Below are positions 44,147 to 53,484 of a stretch of DNA of 64,000 nt, in pieces. Made by a program: the position numbers and the translations under genes. Positions within the stretch are counted from its first letter, which is position 1. Every line of letters begins with the position of its first letter. The notes beneath the pieces are model-generated. The model was given only the letters and a program-made list of their open reading frames with translations. It was not told where the DNA came from and did no database searches. The DNA is from Pseudomonas sp. Z8(2022) (lineage in GTDB: Bacteria > Pseudomonadota > Gammaproteobacteria > Pseudomonadales > Pseudomonadaceae): NCBI RefSeq assembly GCF_025837155.1, contig NZ_CP107549.1, positions 1,178,001 to 1,242,000 of the forward strand, written 5' to 3'.

Positions 44147-45172
44147 ATGGGCAGAAAACCTGCCGGTATTCGCAGCAGTGCGGCACCGACTCTGATCGAT
44201 GTCGCCAGGGTGGCAGGGGTGTCGCCAATCACCGTATCGCGCGCGCTCGGCCGTCCCGAGGTGGTGAGCGATGGGACCCGCAAGCGTGTGCTGGAGGCAG
44301 TGAGGGCCACGGGGTATGTGCCCAACCTCGCCGCGGGCTCCCTGGCATCCAGTCGCAGCCGGCTGGTGGCAATCTTTCTGCCGACCATCGCCAACTCGAT
44401 CTTTGCCGACACCGTGCAGGCACTGACCGACCGCCTGGCCGGCGCCGGCTATCAGACCCTGCTGGGCCTGACCGGCTATAGCCCGGAGCAGGAGGAGGCC
44501 CTGCTCGAGGCGGTGCTGGGGCGGCGCCCGGACGGCATCGTGCTGACGGGAACCGAGCACACCCAGGCGAGCCGTGAACGCCTGGCGCGGGTCGGCATCC
44601 CCTTGGTCGAGGCCTGGGATTTGTGCGAGGACCCGATGGACATGCTCGTCGGCTTTTCGCACGAGGCGGTCGGCCAGGCGGTGGCGCGCTATCTGCTCGA
44701 CAAGGGGTATCGTCGGGTGTCGGTGGTGAGCATTGATGACCCGCGTGGTCTGCGCCGTTATCGCAGCCTGGTGGCGGCGCTGCAGGGGCGCATCGCTGCG
44801 CCGGTGGCGGGGCAGATTCTGCCGGTGCCGGCGACGCTCGCGACTGGTCGCGAGGGCCTGGCGCGTCTGCTGCAGGAAGGCGCTGCCGGCGAGGTGGTGG
44901 TGTGCAGTTCCGATACGGTGGCGCAGGGGGTGATGGCCGAGGCGCTGAGCCGCGGCCTGCGCATCCCCGAGGATCTGGCGGTGCTGGGGTTCGGCGATCT
45001 TTCCAGTGCGGCGCACACCCATCCGCCGCTTTCTACCGTGCGGGTGGACGGGGCACGTATCGGCTGCGCCATCGCCGAAGCGCTGCTGGCGCGCATTGCC
45101 GAGCCGGCGGCCGCGCGTCAGCCGCTGCGGCTGGATGTCGGCTTCGAGCTGATCGAGCGCGCCAGCGCCTGA
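44147..45172 (+). CDS. LacI family regulator (GntR-like)
   Basis: A 341-residue regulator. The N-terminal LacI helix-turn-helix (about 14-70) contains TLIDVARVAGVSPITVSRAL and VLEAVRATGYVPNLAA. The periplasmic-binding-like effector domain (about 75-335) contains LPTIANSIFADTVQAL and DPMDMLVGFSHEAVGQ. It resembles gluconate-type GntR regulators. The position, divergent from udh, suggests a sugar-acid signal. The ATG at 44147 follows GGAGG at 7 nt. Its targets in the window are not certain because the listed operators suit the FadR-type regulator better. Confidence 0.9.
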   Translation: MGRKPAGIRSSAAPTLIDVARVAGVSPITVSRALGRPEVVSDGTRKRVLEAVRATGYVPNLAAGSLASSRSRLVAIFLPTIANSIFADTVQALTDRLAGAGYQTLLGLTGYSPEQEEALLEAVLGRRPDGIVLTGTEHTQASRERLARVGIPLVEAWDLCEDPMDMLVGFSHEAVGQAVARYLLDKGYRRVSVVSIDDPRGLRRYRSLVAALQGRIAAPVAGQILPVPATLATGREGLARLLQEGAAGEVVVCSSDTVAQGVMAEALSRGLRIPEDLAVLGFGDLSSAAHTHPPLSTVRVDGARIGCAIAEALLARIAEPAAARQPLRLDVGFELIERASA

Positions 45173-45188
45173 GACCGGCACGCCCGGT

Positions 45189-46292
45189 TCAGGCCAGGCG
45201 CAGGTGGTTGTCCCACAGGCCGGCCGGTAGCTGCAGGGCATCGGTGACGATACGCGCGCTGCGGCAATCGTACAGGCGGCAACGTCCCTGGCCCGAGGTG
45301 ACGACGAAGCCGTCGACTACTGCACCGACACCTGCGCAGTCGGGTAGCGGCACGTCGAGGCGCACTTCGGCACTGTCCAGATCCCAGATGAAGAAGCGGT
45401 TGCCGCGCGGTGCGGTCATCGCCAGCAGGCGCAGTTCGTCATGGATGGCCACGCTGGCGGTGTACTGGTTCATCGCTGCGCGCTGCGCCTCGTCCAGGGC
45501 GAAAGGCTGATACGGCTGGCCGGGGCGCTTGATCGCCAGCAGCGGTACGGCGTCGTGCATGTCGCCCATGTACTGCTGGCCGCTGACCACGGTACCGTCG
45601 CGGGCCACCGCAAGATGACGAATGCTGTTCTGCTGCTCGGCCAGGTACTCCTTGCTGACCAGGCTGCCGTCGCGCTGCATCAGCACCAGGCTGGCTTCCA
45701 TGGCATCGAGATTCATCTCGACGCGGCTTTCCGCTTCGGTGCGGATGCCGCCGTTGGCTACCACCAGGGTTTCGCCATCAGGCATCCACAGCAACTGGTG
45801 CGGGCCGATGCCATGGGTGCTGTGCTCGTCGCTGCGCTGCAGGCGTTCGCCGACCAGATGGTAGACACCGAGCACGCCGCGACCGGGTTCGGTGGTGTCG
45901 TTCTCGGTGGCGTACAGCCAGTCGCCGCCCTTGTGGAACACCGCATGGCCGTTGAAGTGGCGACCCGCCGGGGATTCGAGCGTTTGCAGCAGGCGGCCGT
46001 CGCGGGTGTCGATCAGGTAGCTTTCGGTGCTCGGGCGGCGGCCGACGAACAGTGCCAGCGGCAGGGCCGGGTGCGGCACCACATCGTGGCAGCGTTCGTT
46101 CACCGTTGTGGCAAAGGCACGCTGGCCGTCGAGGCGATAGCCGACCGCATAGTGCCTGCCATCGGCATCGTCTCGAGCCGACAGCAGCAGCGGTTGCCCG
46201 GAGGGGCCGAACAGCGTCCAGCCGCCGAATGCACCGGCAGCCGCCAGGCTGGCCGCTGCGGCGCCGAGACCGAGAAAGGTTCTGCGTTGCAT
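45189..46292 (-). CDS. DUF1513 beta-propeller protein, Tat-exported
   Basis: A 367-residue protein. Its N-terminus (MQRRTFLGLGAAAASLAAAG) looks like a Tat signal, with RRTFLG. The body is a DUF1513 WD40-like propeller: TESYLIDTRDGRLLQTLE, GHAVFHKGGDWLYATEND and GIGPHQLLWMPDG. It is the last gene after the second imelysin, 3 nt away. Proteins of this family sit in iron- or copper-linked envelope clusters with imelysins and DUF1111; the precise role is unknown. Confidence 0.88.
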   Translation of the reverse strand: MQRRTFLGLGAAAASLAAAGAFGGWTLFGPSGQPLLLSARDDADGRHYAVGYRLDGQRAFATTVNERCHDVVPHPALPLALFVGRRPSTESYLIDTRDGRLLQTLESPAGRHFNGHAVFHKGGDWLYATENDTTEPGRGVLGVYHLVGERLQRSDEHSTHGIGPHQLLWMPDGETLVVANGGIRTEAESRVEMNLDAMEASLVLMQRDGSLVSKEYLAEQQNSIRHLAVARDGTVVSGQQYMGDMHDAVPLLAIKRPGQPYQPFALDEAQRAAMNQYTASVAIHDELRLLAMTAPRGNRFFIWDLDSAEVRLDVPLPDCAGVGAVVDGFVVTSGQGRCRLYDCRSARIVTDALQLPAGLWDNHLRLA

Positions 46293-46295
46293 CCG

Positions 46296-47360
46296 TCAGT
46301 CCCCGTCGTGGGCGTTGAAGCCGATCTGCACCCCGAGGGCCTTGGCCAGCTCGCTTTCCTGCAGGCGGTGCAGGCGGTTGAGGCTGTCGTACAGTTCGTT
46401 GAGCTGTTTGCGGCCGTCTTCGCTGGTCAGCAGTTCGGTCAGCGGCAGGTCGAAGGCGGCCAGGCGCTGGCGTGTATCGAGGTAGGCAGCGTCGATGCGT
46501 TGCACCAGCTCGGCCTGATCGCTGCCCAGCAGCGATTGCAGGCCGTCCTTGTTGTTGCCCTGCCAGAGCAGCTCGGCGCTGGCCAGTGCCGAGGCGAGGT
46601 TGGCCAGGCTGGCGCTGCTGCGCCAGGATTCGGCCTGGTAGGGCTGCGGAATGCCCTTGGTCTGTCGGCCGAGCGGCGCACCGAGCTTTTTCTTCATGCC
46701 GTCGATGCCGCTGACTTGAACGCGCAGCAGTTCCGCCACCGCTTCATTGGAGTCGGCGTAGCGCTCATTGGGGAACTGCTTGAGCTGCGCGGCCATGCCG
46801 CTCTTGTCCGTCTGCCATTGCGCCACGATGTCGGCGGCCAGGGCCTGCTGATGCTGGCCGATGGCCTGCAGCAACGGGCAGTAGCGGGCTTTCTGTTCAT
46901 CCTGGGTCAGGTCGATGTCGGGGTCGAACAGTACGTACTCGGAGGCGGTCAGCCCCTGCACCACGACGCTGGCGCTGGCCAGGTCGGCCTGGGACAGTTG
47001 TGGCTTGCTCTTGAGCAGCGCCTCGACCTGGCGCTGCACCAGGTTCTTCTTGTCCGGCCAGAACTGCACCTGCCAGGCGCGGTTGCCCTCGGCCAGCGGG
47101 CCGAGCATCAGCGGCTGCAGCGCCGACCAGGCGCTCATTGCACCGAGAAAGGCCTGGCGCGCGGCGGGCAGATCGGCGCTGTCGGCGCAGAAGGCGGCAG
47201 CACGTTCGGCCAGTTGGCGATCGGCTTCCTGCCAGCTGGTGTAGGCCGGCAGCAATACGCCGTCGGTGAGTGCACCGGTGACCTTGGCGGTCTGATCCTG
47301 CTGGCCGCAGCCGACCAGGGCCAGGCCGAGCAGGGAGGCGATCAGGCTCTTGTGCAACAT
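46296..47360 (-). CDS. Second imelysin family lipoprotein
   Basis: A 354-residue lipoprotein with lipobox LALVGC (Cys about 18). The imelysin fold is clear, for example GNRAWQVQFWPDKKNL and RVQVSGIDGMKKKLGAPLG. However, at the GxHxxE position I read GLTASEYVLF, so the His is a Thr. This suggests a structural or metal-binding role rather than peptidase activity. It lies between DUF1111 and DUF1513 genes, 10 nt and 3 nt away. The ATG at 47360 follows AAGGAG; a longer upstream frame is not used. Confidence 0.9.
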   Translation of the reverse strand: MLHKSLIASLLGLALVGCGQQDQTAKVTGALTDGVLLPAYTSWQEADRQLAERAAAFCADSADLPAARQAFLGAMSAWSALQPLMLGPLAEGNRAWQVQFWPDKKNLVQRQVEALLKSKPQLSQADLASASVVVQGLTASEYVLFDPDIDLTQDEQKARYCPLLQAIGQHQQALAADIVAQWQTDKSGMAAQLKQFPNERYADSNEAVAELLRVQVSGIDGMKKKLGAPLGRQTKGIPQPYQAESWRSSASLANLASALASAELLWQGNNKDGLQSLLGSDQAELVQRIDAAYLDTRQRLAAFDLPLTELLTSEDGRKQLNELYDSLNRLHRLQESELAKALGVQIGFNAHDGD

Positions 47361-47370
47361 CTCGGGCTCC

Positions 47371-48783
47371 TTAAAGGGAATTGAGGAAGGCGAGCAGTGC
47401 GGCTCGCTCGTCGGCATCGAATTTCAGCACCTGCTGCTTGGCCGCTTCGGCTTCGCCGCCGTGCCAGAGTATGGCTTCCAGCAGATTGCGTGCGCGACCG
47501 TCATGCAGGAACTGGGTATGGCCGTTGACGGCCTGGGTCAGGCCGATGCCCCACAACGGTGGGGTGCGCCACTCGCTGCCGCTGGCGAGAAACTCCTCGC
47601 GGCCATCGGCCAGGCCTTCGCCCATGTCGTGCAGAAGCAGGTCGGTGTAGGGGCGGATCAACTGACTGGCCAGCTCCGGCTCGGCAGCGTCGGCCGAGGT
47701 GGTGAAGCTGGGGGTATGGCATTTCTGACAGCCGGCCTGATGGAACAGTCCCTTGCCCTTGAGCACTTCGGGGGCGTCGACGTTACGCCTCGCCGGCACG
47801 CCGAGGTTGCGGCTGTAGAACAGCACGCTGGCGAGGATGTTGTCGCTGACCTCCGGTTCGCCGCCATGGGGCACGGCCTGGCAGTCGGTTTGCGCGGCGG
47901 TGCAGTTGTCGTGTGGGAACAGGGTGGTGGTCAGGCCCATGTCATTGGCGAAGGCGTCGGCATTCTGCTGATTGAGGGTAGGCTGACCGGCTTTCCAGCC
48001 GAAACGACCGAGTACGCTGCGCTGCTGCTGGCGGTCCCAGACGATGTTGGGGCGCCCGGAGATGCCGTCACCATCGGCGTCATCCGGGTCGGCTGCGGCG
48101 AGGATGTCCTGTTCGGCGATGGCTTCGAGCAGGCCGAGGCCGATCATCGGCGGAGCGATACGGGTGGAGAACCGGGTCTCCGGATGCAGTTCGCCGTAAC
48201 CGAGCTGGGTGATCTCCAGTTGCGGTTTGCGCAGCTCCACCAGCGTGCCGTCGGCGAAACGCACCGGCACACTGCTGTAGTTCACCCGCACCTTGCCTTC
48301 CGGGGCCACGCCGGGGTTGGCCATGTCCTGCAACTGAGTGCCGTAGGTGGGCTCGGCGACCACGCCCTGGCGTTGCAGCAACTCGGCATGCTCGGCCGCA
48401 GCAGGGATGGACAGACGTACCAGCATGGAGGCTGCGCTGAATGCACCCGGCTCGGGCGGGTGGCCGCGCCCGTCCTTGAGGTGGCAGTTCTGACAGGCGT
48501 TGGTGTTGAACAGCGGACCCAGGCCGTCACGTGCAGTGGTGGAGGCGGGCGCTGGCACCCAAGGATTGCGGAAGAAGCTGTTGCCGACGGAGAAGTCCAG
48601 ACGCCGGCTAGGCGCCAGGTTGGCCGAGGGCTGGGAAAAGGCGTTGTGGTCGTACTTGCGTACCGTGGCGGCGCCAGCGGACAGGGCTTCGCCGGGTTCT
48701 GCCGCCGTGAACCTGGGTTGCTGATCGCAGGCGATCAGGATCAGGGACAGAAAGGGCAGCAGGCAGCGCTGGAACGGCGACAT
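47371..48783 (-). CDS. DUF1111 di-haem oxidoreductase-like lipoprotein
   Basis: A 470-residue lipoprotein with lipobox LILIAC (Cys19). Two c-type haem motifs are visible: CQNCH (about 95) and CQKCH (about 345). DUF1111 proteins are di-haem thiol oxidoreductase/peroxidase-like. It heads a three-gene operon with the second imelysin and DUF1513, and a Fur-like site lies about 67-85 bp upstream (48850-48868). It probably passes electrons in the periplasm or at the outer membrane, but its partner is unknown. Confidence 0.9.
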   Translation of the reverse strand: MSPFQRCLLPFLSLILIACDQQPRFTAAEPGEALSAGAATVRKYDHNAFSQPSANLAPSRRLDFSVGNSFFRNPWVPAPASTTARDGLGPLFNTNACQNCHLKDGRGHPPEPGAFSAASMLVRLSIPAAAEHAELLQRQGVVAEPTYGTQLQDMANPGVAPEGKVRVNYSSVPVRFADGTLVELRKPQLEITQLGYGELHPETRFSTRIAPPMIGLGLLEAIAEQDILAAADPDDADGDGISGRPNIVWDRQQQRSVLGRFGWKAGQPTLNQQNADAFANDMGLTTTLFPHDNCTAAQTDCQAVPHGGEPEVSDNILASVLFYSRNLGVPARRNVDAPEVLKGKGLFHQAGCQKCHTPSFTTSADAAEPELASQLIRPYTDLLLHDMGEGLADGREEFLASGSEWRTPPLWGIGLTQAVNGHTQFLHDGRARNLLEAILWHGGEAEAAKQQVLKFDADERAALLAFLNSL

Positions 48784-48849
48784 CGAGGAACTATCCGGGT
48801 GAGCAGGAAAACAGGGCTCCAAGGGTATCAGGCTGGCGTAATTTAAATA

Positions 48850-48868
48850 AGATCAATTAGCGTTATCT
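48850..48868 (-). promoter_or_regulatory. Weak Fur-like box upstream of the DUF1111 operon
   Basis: On the minus strand, GATAACGCTAATTGATC contains the hexamers GATAAC and GCTAAT, each one base from GATAAT. The third hexamer is poor. It is listed because the operon is of an iron-linked type. Confidence 0.35.
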
Positions 48869-49006
48869 GAATGTGGCCAGAGGTCGCGGCAGGGCTTTGA
48901 AGGATACGAAGGGTGTATCGCCGGACATTGCGGTGGCCCGAGACTGCAACTGTGCGAGACGGAGCGCTAAGAGGTGTCCGGCCTGCGCTGCCATGTGACA
49001 ACGAAA

Positions 49007-49030
49007 CGGCCCCGCCAGTTGGCGGGGCCG
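49007..49030 (-). terminator. Terminator of the NIT-domain chemoreceptor
   Basis: A 10-bp GC-rich stem CGGCCCCGCC / GGCGGGGCCG with an AGTT loop, followed on the minus strand by a T-rich stretch. It lies about 58 bp past the gene's stop. Confidence 0.8.
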
Positions 49031-49087
49031 TGATTTCCTGCAGATTCGCTCGGTTGCAGAGGGTAGCTCAGTGGCTGGGCTGCGGCC

Positions 49088-51046
49088 TCAATCCACCTTG
49101 AAATGGCTCACCAGCTGCTGCTGCTGGTCGGCCAGACGCGCCAGTTCGCGGCTGGTTACCGCAGTCTGCTCGGCGGCGGCGCTGACCTGGATGACCAGGT
49201 CGTTGATTTCGTTGACGTTGCGGTTGATCTCCTCGGACACCAGGCTCTGTTCCTCGGCAGCCGACGCCACCTGGATGTTGCGATCACTGATGCTGGCAAT
49301 GCCGTCGGCGATTTCCACCAGCAGCTCGCCAGCTCTGACCACGTTGTTGGCGCCGGTCTGCGCCTTGTCCAGAGTTTCCTGCATGGAGCTGGCGGCGCGG
49401 TCGGAGCCGCTCTGCAGGTTGCTGATCATCTGCTGGATGCTGACGGTGGAGTCCTGGGTCTTCTGCGCCAGCTGACGCACTTCGTCGGCGACCACGGCGA
49501 AGCCGCGACCCTGCTCGCCGGCGCGTGCGGCCTCGATGGCGGCATTCAGGGCCAGCAGGTTGGTTTGTTCGGCAACGCCACGAATCACGTCGAGCACCGA
49601 GGAAATGGCGTCGCTCTCGCGCTTGAGGTCGATGATGATGCCGGCGGTCTGTTCGGCCTGTGTCGACAGGGCCTGAACAAGGCGTACAGTATTCTCGATT
49701 TCTGTCTTGCCCTGCACCGTGCTGTCGTTGACCCGGCGTGACATCTCCGCGGCTTCGGTGGTGCTGCGCGCGACATCGCGCACGGTCGCGCTCATTTCGT
49801 TGATGGCGGTGGCCACCTGATCCGTGCCCTGGCGCTGCTGCGCCACATTCTGGCTGGTCTGCAGAGCCACGGCCGAGGCCTCCTCGGCTGCGGTGGCGAC
49901 CTGTGCCGCCGCGCCGCCGATTTCCTGGATCACTTCCTTGATCTGCTGGGCCATGTTGTCGAGGTTGCGTGCGATCACGCCGAACTCGTCGCCGCCTTCA
50001 TAGTGGGTGTGAGCGGTCAGATCACGTTTGGCCAGGGCGACCAGGGTGTCGTTGACGTCGCTGACCGCCGATCTGATGTTGCCGATGATCAGCAGCGACA
50101 GTACCACCACGGCGGACAGCACGCCGAGCATGACGGCGATGGTCAGCCACAGGCTGCCGGTCGCCTCGTCATGCGCCTGCGTCGCCAGGTTGGCCACGTT
50201 CTGGCTCAGTTCGGTCTCCACCTCGCCCATCAGGTCGATACGGATGGTGGAAATCCTGAACCAGTCCTCGGCCGTTATGCCCAGCGGCTCACCGAGCGGT
50301 TTTTCGAAGGCCAGGCGTTGCAGGCGCGCCACCTCCTGCGAATCCGGCTGTTGCAGTACGTTGTCCAGCTTGCTGCGGAAACTGCTCGAGGCGCGACGCT
50401 GGAAGCCGTCCAGATAGGCCGAGAACTCGCCCAGGTTACGGCTGAAGCGCGACAGCAGGTCGGCATCGAAATGGTCCTGATTGAAGGTCAGGCTGAGCAG
50501 GACGCGTTCCCGCCCTGCGCGCTCCTTCATTTCCACGAACTGGTTGAGGGCGGCAAGCGCTCGCAGGATCTGCGGATCGTCGACGCTCGCCTCGAGGGAA
50601 TGGGTGTAGCCGATCAGGGTGTTGATCAGGCTGGTGTAGCGGGAGCCCGATTCGGTGCTGCTCAGTGACAGGGCATCGACCTGCGGCCGCACTACGTTGA
50701 GTTCGTCGAGTGCACGCAGGGTTTCGTCCATGCCGGTAGAACCTTGTGCCTGTGCGCGCAGGTTGCTCGCCGCAAGGTCGGTGCCGCGGCGGAACTCGGC
50801 CAGTTTGTCCCCCATGTTTTTGCCGCTACTGCCGATGAATACGCCGCTGGCGCCACGTTCACGCTGCAGGGCGGTGATCACTGCGCTGATCTTTTGTGCC
50901 GCGCCGCTGGCGGTCACGGTGCGATTCATTTCGGTCAGTGTCTGGTACTTGCCGGTGACATAGACACCGGAAAAAGCCAGGAAACCGAGTAGTGGAAAGA
51001 TCAATATGAGCAGTAGTTTCACGCTCAGCGGGGCATTCTTCAGCAT
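49088..51046 (-). CDS. Methyl-accepting chemotaxis protein with NIT sensor domain
   Basis: A 652-residue chemoreceptor. It has a first transmembrane helix (about 8-30), a periplasmic NIT (nitrate/nitrite-sensing-like) helical domain (about 45-290) with the P-box-like [17 protein letters not shown] and [17 protein letters not shown], a second helix (about 305-325), HAMP, and the conserved hairpin [23 protein letters not shown] domains bind nitrate or nitrite in several proteins, so an oxyanion attractant is a guess. No strong ribosome binding site is visible before the ATG at 51046. Confidence 0.88.
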   Translation of the reverse strand: MLKNAPLSVKLLLILIFPLLGFLAFSGVYVTGKYQTLTEMNRTVTASGAAQKISAVITALQRERGASGVFIGSSGKNMGDKLAEFRRGTDLAASNLRAQAQGSTGMDETLRALDELNVVRPQVDALSLSSTESGSRYTSLINTLIGYTHSLEASVDDPQILRALAALNQFVEMKERAGRERVLLSLTFNQDHFDADLLSRFSRNLGEFSAYLDGFQRRASSSFRSKLDNVLQQPDSQEVARLQRLAFEKPLGEPLGITAEDWFRISTIRIDLMGEVETELSQNVANLATQAHDEATGSLWLTIAVMLGVLSAVVVLSLLIIGNIRSAVSDVNDTLVALAKRDLTAHTHYEGGDEFGVIARNLDNMAQQIKEVIQEIGGAAAQVATAAEEASAVALQTSQNVAQQRQGTDQVATAINEMSATVRDVARSTTEAAEMSRRVNDSTVQGKTEIENTVRLVQALSTQAEQTAGIIIDLKRESDAISSVLDVIRGVAEQTNLLALNAAIEAARAGEQGRGFAVVADEVRQLAQKTQDSTVSIQQMISNLQSGSDRAASSMQETLDKAQTGANNVVRAGELLVEIADGIASISDRNIQVASAAEEQSLVSEEINRNVNEINDLVIQVSAAAEQTAVTSRELARLADQQQQLVSHFKVD

Positions 51047-51687
51047 CTATGCAAGGCCTCATCGTCTTGGATTGGATAGTTGGCAGACGAAGTTACGACG
51101 ATTGCATCAGCTCTCCGGCCGATGTCTGAACAGGCTGTGAGGGATCTCGTGTCCCTCTGCTGGTGCGGTGTTGTTGTTGTGCTTCGTTGTATCGCTGCTC
51201 GGGGTGTTTCACGGACCTTGCCTGCTGTCCTGCTCAAGGCTGCGGCCGGAAACGACGGAACATACCTAGGGCATCGTATGCCCTGGGCTTTTCTTTAATG
51301 AAAGTGTCCGGTTGTACAGGTCGTTCGTCGCGATCCTGATTACGGAGTCAGGTTAAACGAGAATATTCACAGGTCTTTGATCTGTAGCAATATAGCGCTT
51401 TGCCATTATGCGCCGTTCGTCGCCGGGTGGATATTTTCTCCAGGGATTCGTTACGAACTACAAAGGCCGATCTGAGGTTTTGTCGCTGTTGCGTGCCTGC
51501 CGATCGCCGGTGGCGAGCAGCCCTGATCTGGAAGGAGCGCAGAGCTGTTTCCTGGATGGCGCCGGCTGATAGCGCATGAGTGGTGCGGTGCACATCGGTG
51601 GAGCGGAAGGTGGAGCGCGCCGCTGAGCAAGAATGTTCAAGACCTGCCTGGGCCTCTTGGTTAAGCTCGCCTGCCCAAGGAGGTTCC
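51047..51687. other. 641-bp intergenic region with an orphan plus-strand terminator
   Basis: Between the NIT-type receptor and azlC. It contains the terminator at 51265-51296 but no convincing gene in that orientation. The stretch 51300-51680 is low in structure; I see nothing more in it. Confidence 0.6.
51265..51296 (+). terminator. Orphan rho-independent terminator
   Basis: CCTAGGGCAT-CGT-ATGCCCTGGG followed by CTTTTCTTT. A 10-bp stem with one G-T wobble and a T-rich tail. No plus-strand gene precedes it, so it may end a small RNA. Confidence 0.72.
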
Positions 51688-52398
51688 ATGTCCCGTCATC
51701 ACGAATTCACTCAGGGCGCCCGCGACATGCTGCCGATGCTGCTCGGCGCCATTCCCTTCGGCATCATCTTCGGCAGCCTGGCCGGGGCGGCCAGGCTCGA
51801 TCCCTGGCAAACGCTGGGCATGTCTGCTCTGGTATTCGCCGGTTCCGCGCAGTTCATCGCCATCAGCCTGCTGGCGGGGGGCGCCGGTATCGCCGTGGTG
51901 CTGCTGACCACATTTGTGGTCAATCTGCGCCATGCCCTGTACAGCGCCAGCATGCAGCCCCATGTGCGCCACCTGCCCAAGCGCTGGCGCGTGCCACTGG
52001 CCTTCGGTCTGACCGACGAGGCCTATGCGGTGGTGGTGCAGCGTTATGCGCGGGGCGACAAGGGCACCTATCGCCATTGGTACTTCCTCGGCGCGGCACT
52101 GGCCATGTACTGCAACTGGCAACTGTGCACGCTGATCGGTGTGCTGTTCGGCCAGGCGGTGCCGAACATCGGCGCGTGGGGGCTGGACTTCGCCATGCTG
52201 GCGACCTTCATCGGCATCGTCGTGCCGATGCTGCGCAATCAGCCGCAGGTGGCCGCCGCTCTGGTCGCAGGTGCCGTGGCACTGGTCTGTCACGGCTTGC
52301 CCTACAAGCTCGGCCTGATGGCCGCTGCTGCCAGCGGCATCGTCGTCGGCGTGTGGTTGGAGCGGCGCAAGCCGGTACTGCAGGAGGAACTGGTCTGA
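51688..52398 (+). CDS. azlC: Branched-chain amino-acid exporter large subunit
   Basis: A 236-residue AzlC-type membrane protein with about six helices. Family residues include LPMLLGAIPFGIIFGSLA, FAGSAQFIAISLLAGG and VNLRHALYSASM. AzlC with AzlD exports branched-chain or related amino acids. The ATG at 51688 follows AAGGAGG; the longer upstream frame is not used. It overlaps azlD by one base (TGATG). Confidence 0.93.
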   Translation: MSRHHEFTQGARDMLPMLLGAIPFGIIFGSLAGAARLDPWQTLGMSALVFAGSAQFIAISLLAGGAGIAVVLLTTFVVNLRHALYSASMQPHVRHLPKRWRVPLAFGLTDEAYAVVVQRYARGDKGTYRHWYFLGAALAMYCNWQLCTLIGVLFGQAVPNIGAWGLDFAMLATFIGIVVPMLRNQPQVAAALVAGAVALVCHGLPYKLGLMAAAASGIVVGVWLERRKPVLQEELV

Positions 52399-52727
52399 TG
52401 GATATCTGGTTGCTGATCCTAGGCATGCTGGCGATCACTTTCGTCACCCGCTACAGCCTGTTCGCCTTCCCCGACCTGCGTTTCCCGCCGCTGGTACGAC
52501 AGGGGCTGCACTACGTGCCGACTGCCGTGCTCACCGCTATCGTGGTGCCCGGCATGTTGCTGCCGGACGGTCAGCACTGGGCGCTGGCCTGGAATAACGC
52601 CTACCTGCTGGCGGGCGTCGCCGCCATCGCCATCGCGGCGCTTTCGCGGCATCTGCTGGCGACCATTGGTGGCGGGTTGCTGGTGTTTTTCCTGTTGCGC
52701 TGGGCGTTCGGCCAGTTGCCCATCTGA
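52398..52727 (+). CDS. azlD: Branched-chain amino-acid exporter small subunit
   Basis: A 109-residue AzlD protein with three to four helices (MDIWLLILGMLAITFVTRYS, then FPPLVRQGLHYVPTAVLTAI). It pairs with AzlC. The TGATG overlap gives translational coupling. It converges with the glycolipid-binding-like gene 8 bp later. Confidence 0.92.
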   Translation: MDIWLLILGMLAITFVTRYSLFAFPDLRFPPLVRQGLHYVPTAVLTAIVVPGMLLPDGQHWALAWNNAYLLAGVAAIAIAALSRHLLATIGGGLLVFFLLRWAFGQLPI

Positions 52728-52735
52728 CGCGCCTT

Positions 52736-53323
52736 TCAGACCAGCGTGCTGACCTTCAGCTCGCGCTGGCTCAGGCGCAGGTATTGTTCGTTGGCATTGA
52801 GTAAAAGGGCCTGGTCGTCGACGCTCAGGTCTTCCTGGGCATGGCCTTGTGCCTGGCTGCGGTAGAGGTTTTCCCCGGGGCGGCGGCGCAGGCACTGGTA
52901 ACGCTGCCGGCGCGGTTCCACCTTGAAGCTGAGCAGGTCGATGAAGGCGATCTGCATCTCGTCGCTCTGTCCGGTTTCCAGCGCGCTGCGCTGCAGCAGC
53001 GGGGTATGGGTGAAGGGCGAGGCGGAGAGCATGACATGTTGGCAGTTCTGCAGCTCGGGACGTAGCTCGCCGTTGAGCAGCCAGTTGCCACGAAGGTCAC
53101 GCTGCAGGCTGAGGCTGCGTTGCCCCTGATTGTCGACCTTGAGCCAGAGACGACGGAAGCGCCAGCGCTCGTCGCAATCGATCAGGTAGTTGGCAACGAT
53201 GCTGTTGCCCCTGATGACCTGCATGAGGTGGCTGGTGGCGTGGATGCCGTTGGCATCCTGGCTCAAAACCAGCGTTTCCACGCCGGGGGTGTGCCTGGGT
53301 TTCCATACCAAGGTCTGCTGCAT
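52736..53323 (-). CDS. Putative glycolipid-binding domain protein
   Basis: A 195-residue protein of the putative glycolipid-binding family (PF06475). It has RGNSIVANYLIDCDERWRFR, LWLKVDNQGQRSLSLQRDL and a conserved FIDLLSFKVEPRRQRYQC core. The ATG at 53323 lies inside a longer open frame. Family members are cytoplasmic or envelope associated, with no defined ligand. It stands alone and converges with azlD. Confidence 0.83.
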   Translation of the reverse strand: MQQTLVWKPRHTPGVETLVLSQDANGIHATSHLMQVIRGNSIVANYLIDCDERWRFRRLWLKVDNQGQRSLSLQRDLRGNWLLNGELRPELQNCQHVMLSASPFTHTPLLQRSALETGQSDEMQIAFIDLLSFKVEPRRQRYQCLRRRPGENLYRSQAQGHAQEDLSVDDQALLLNANEQYLRLSQRELKVSTLV

Positions 53324-53484
53324 CGCTCGACTCCGTGCCGGATGCGAAACAGGAGGGAAGGGCGGCTGCGCGCAGAACACGTTCCCTCGTGTTCAATGAG
53401 TTTTCGGCGCGCAGCATAAAGCGATATGCAATGTGATGTCTGTCAGCTTTTGCCGACAAGTGAGCAGGTTTTTGCGCTACAGAT

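Noticed and set aside
45441..47384. A 647-codon open frame antisense to the DUF1513/imelysin genes
   Set aside because: It has no domain and spans two real genes on the other strand, so it is not coding.
51167..51180. A Crc/Hfq motif (ACAACAACAACA) in the NIT-receptor leader
   Set aside because: It lies about 120 nt before the start and far from any ribosome binding site, unlike the three motifs of the uronate operon.
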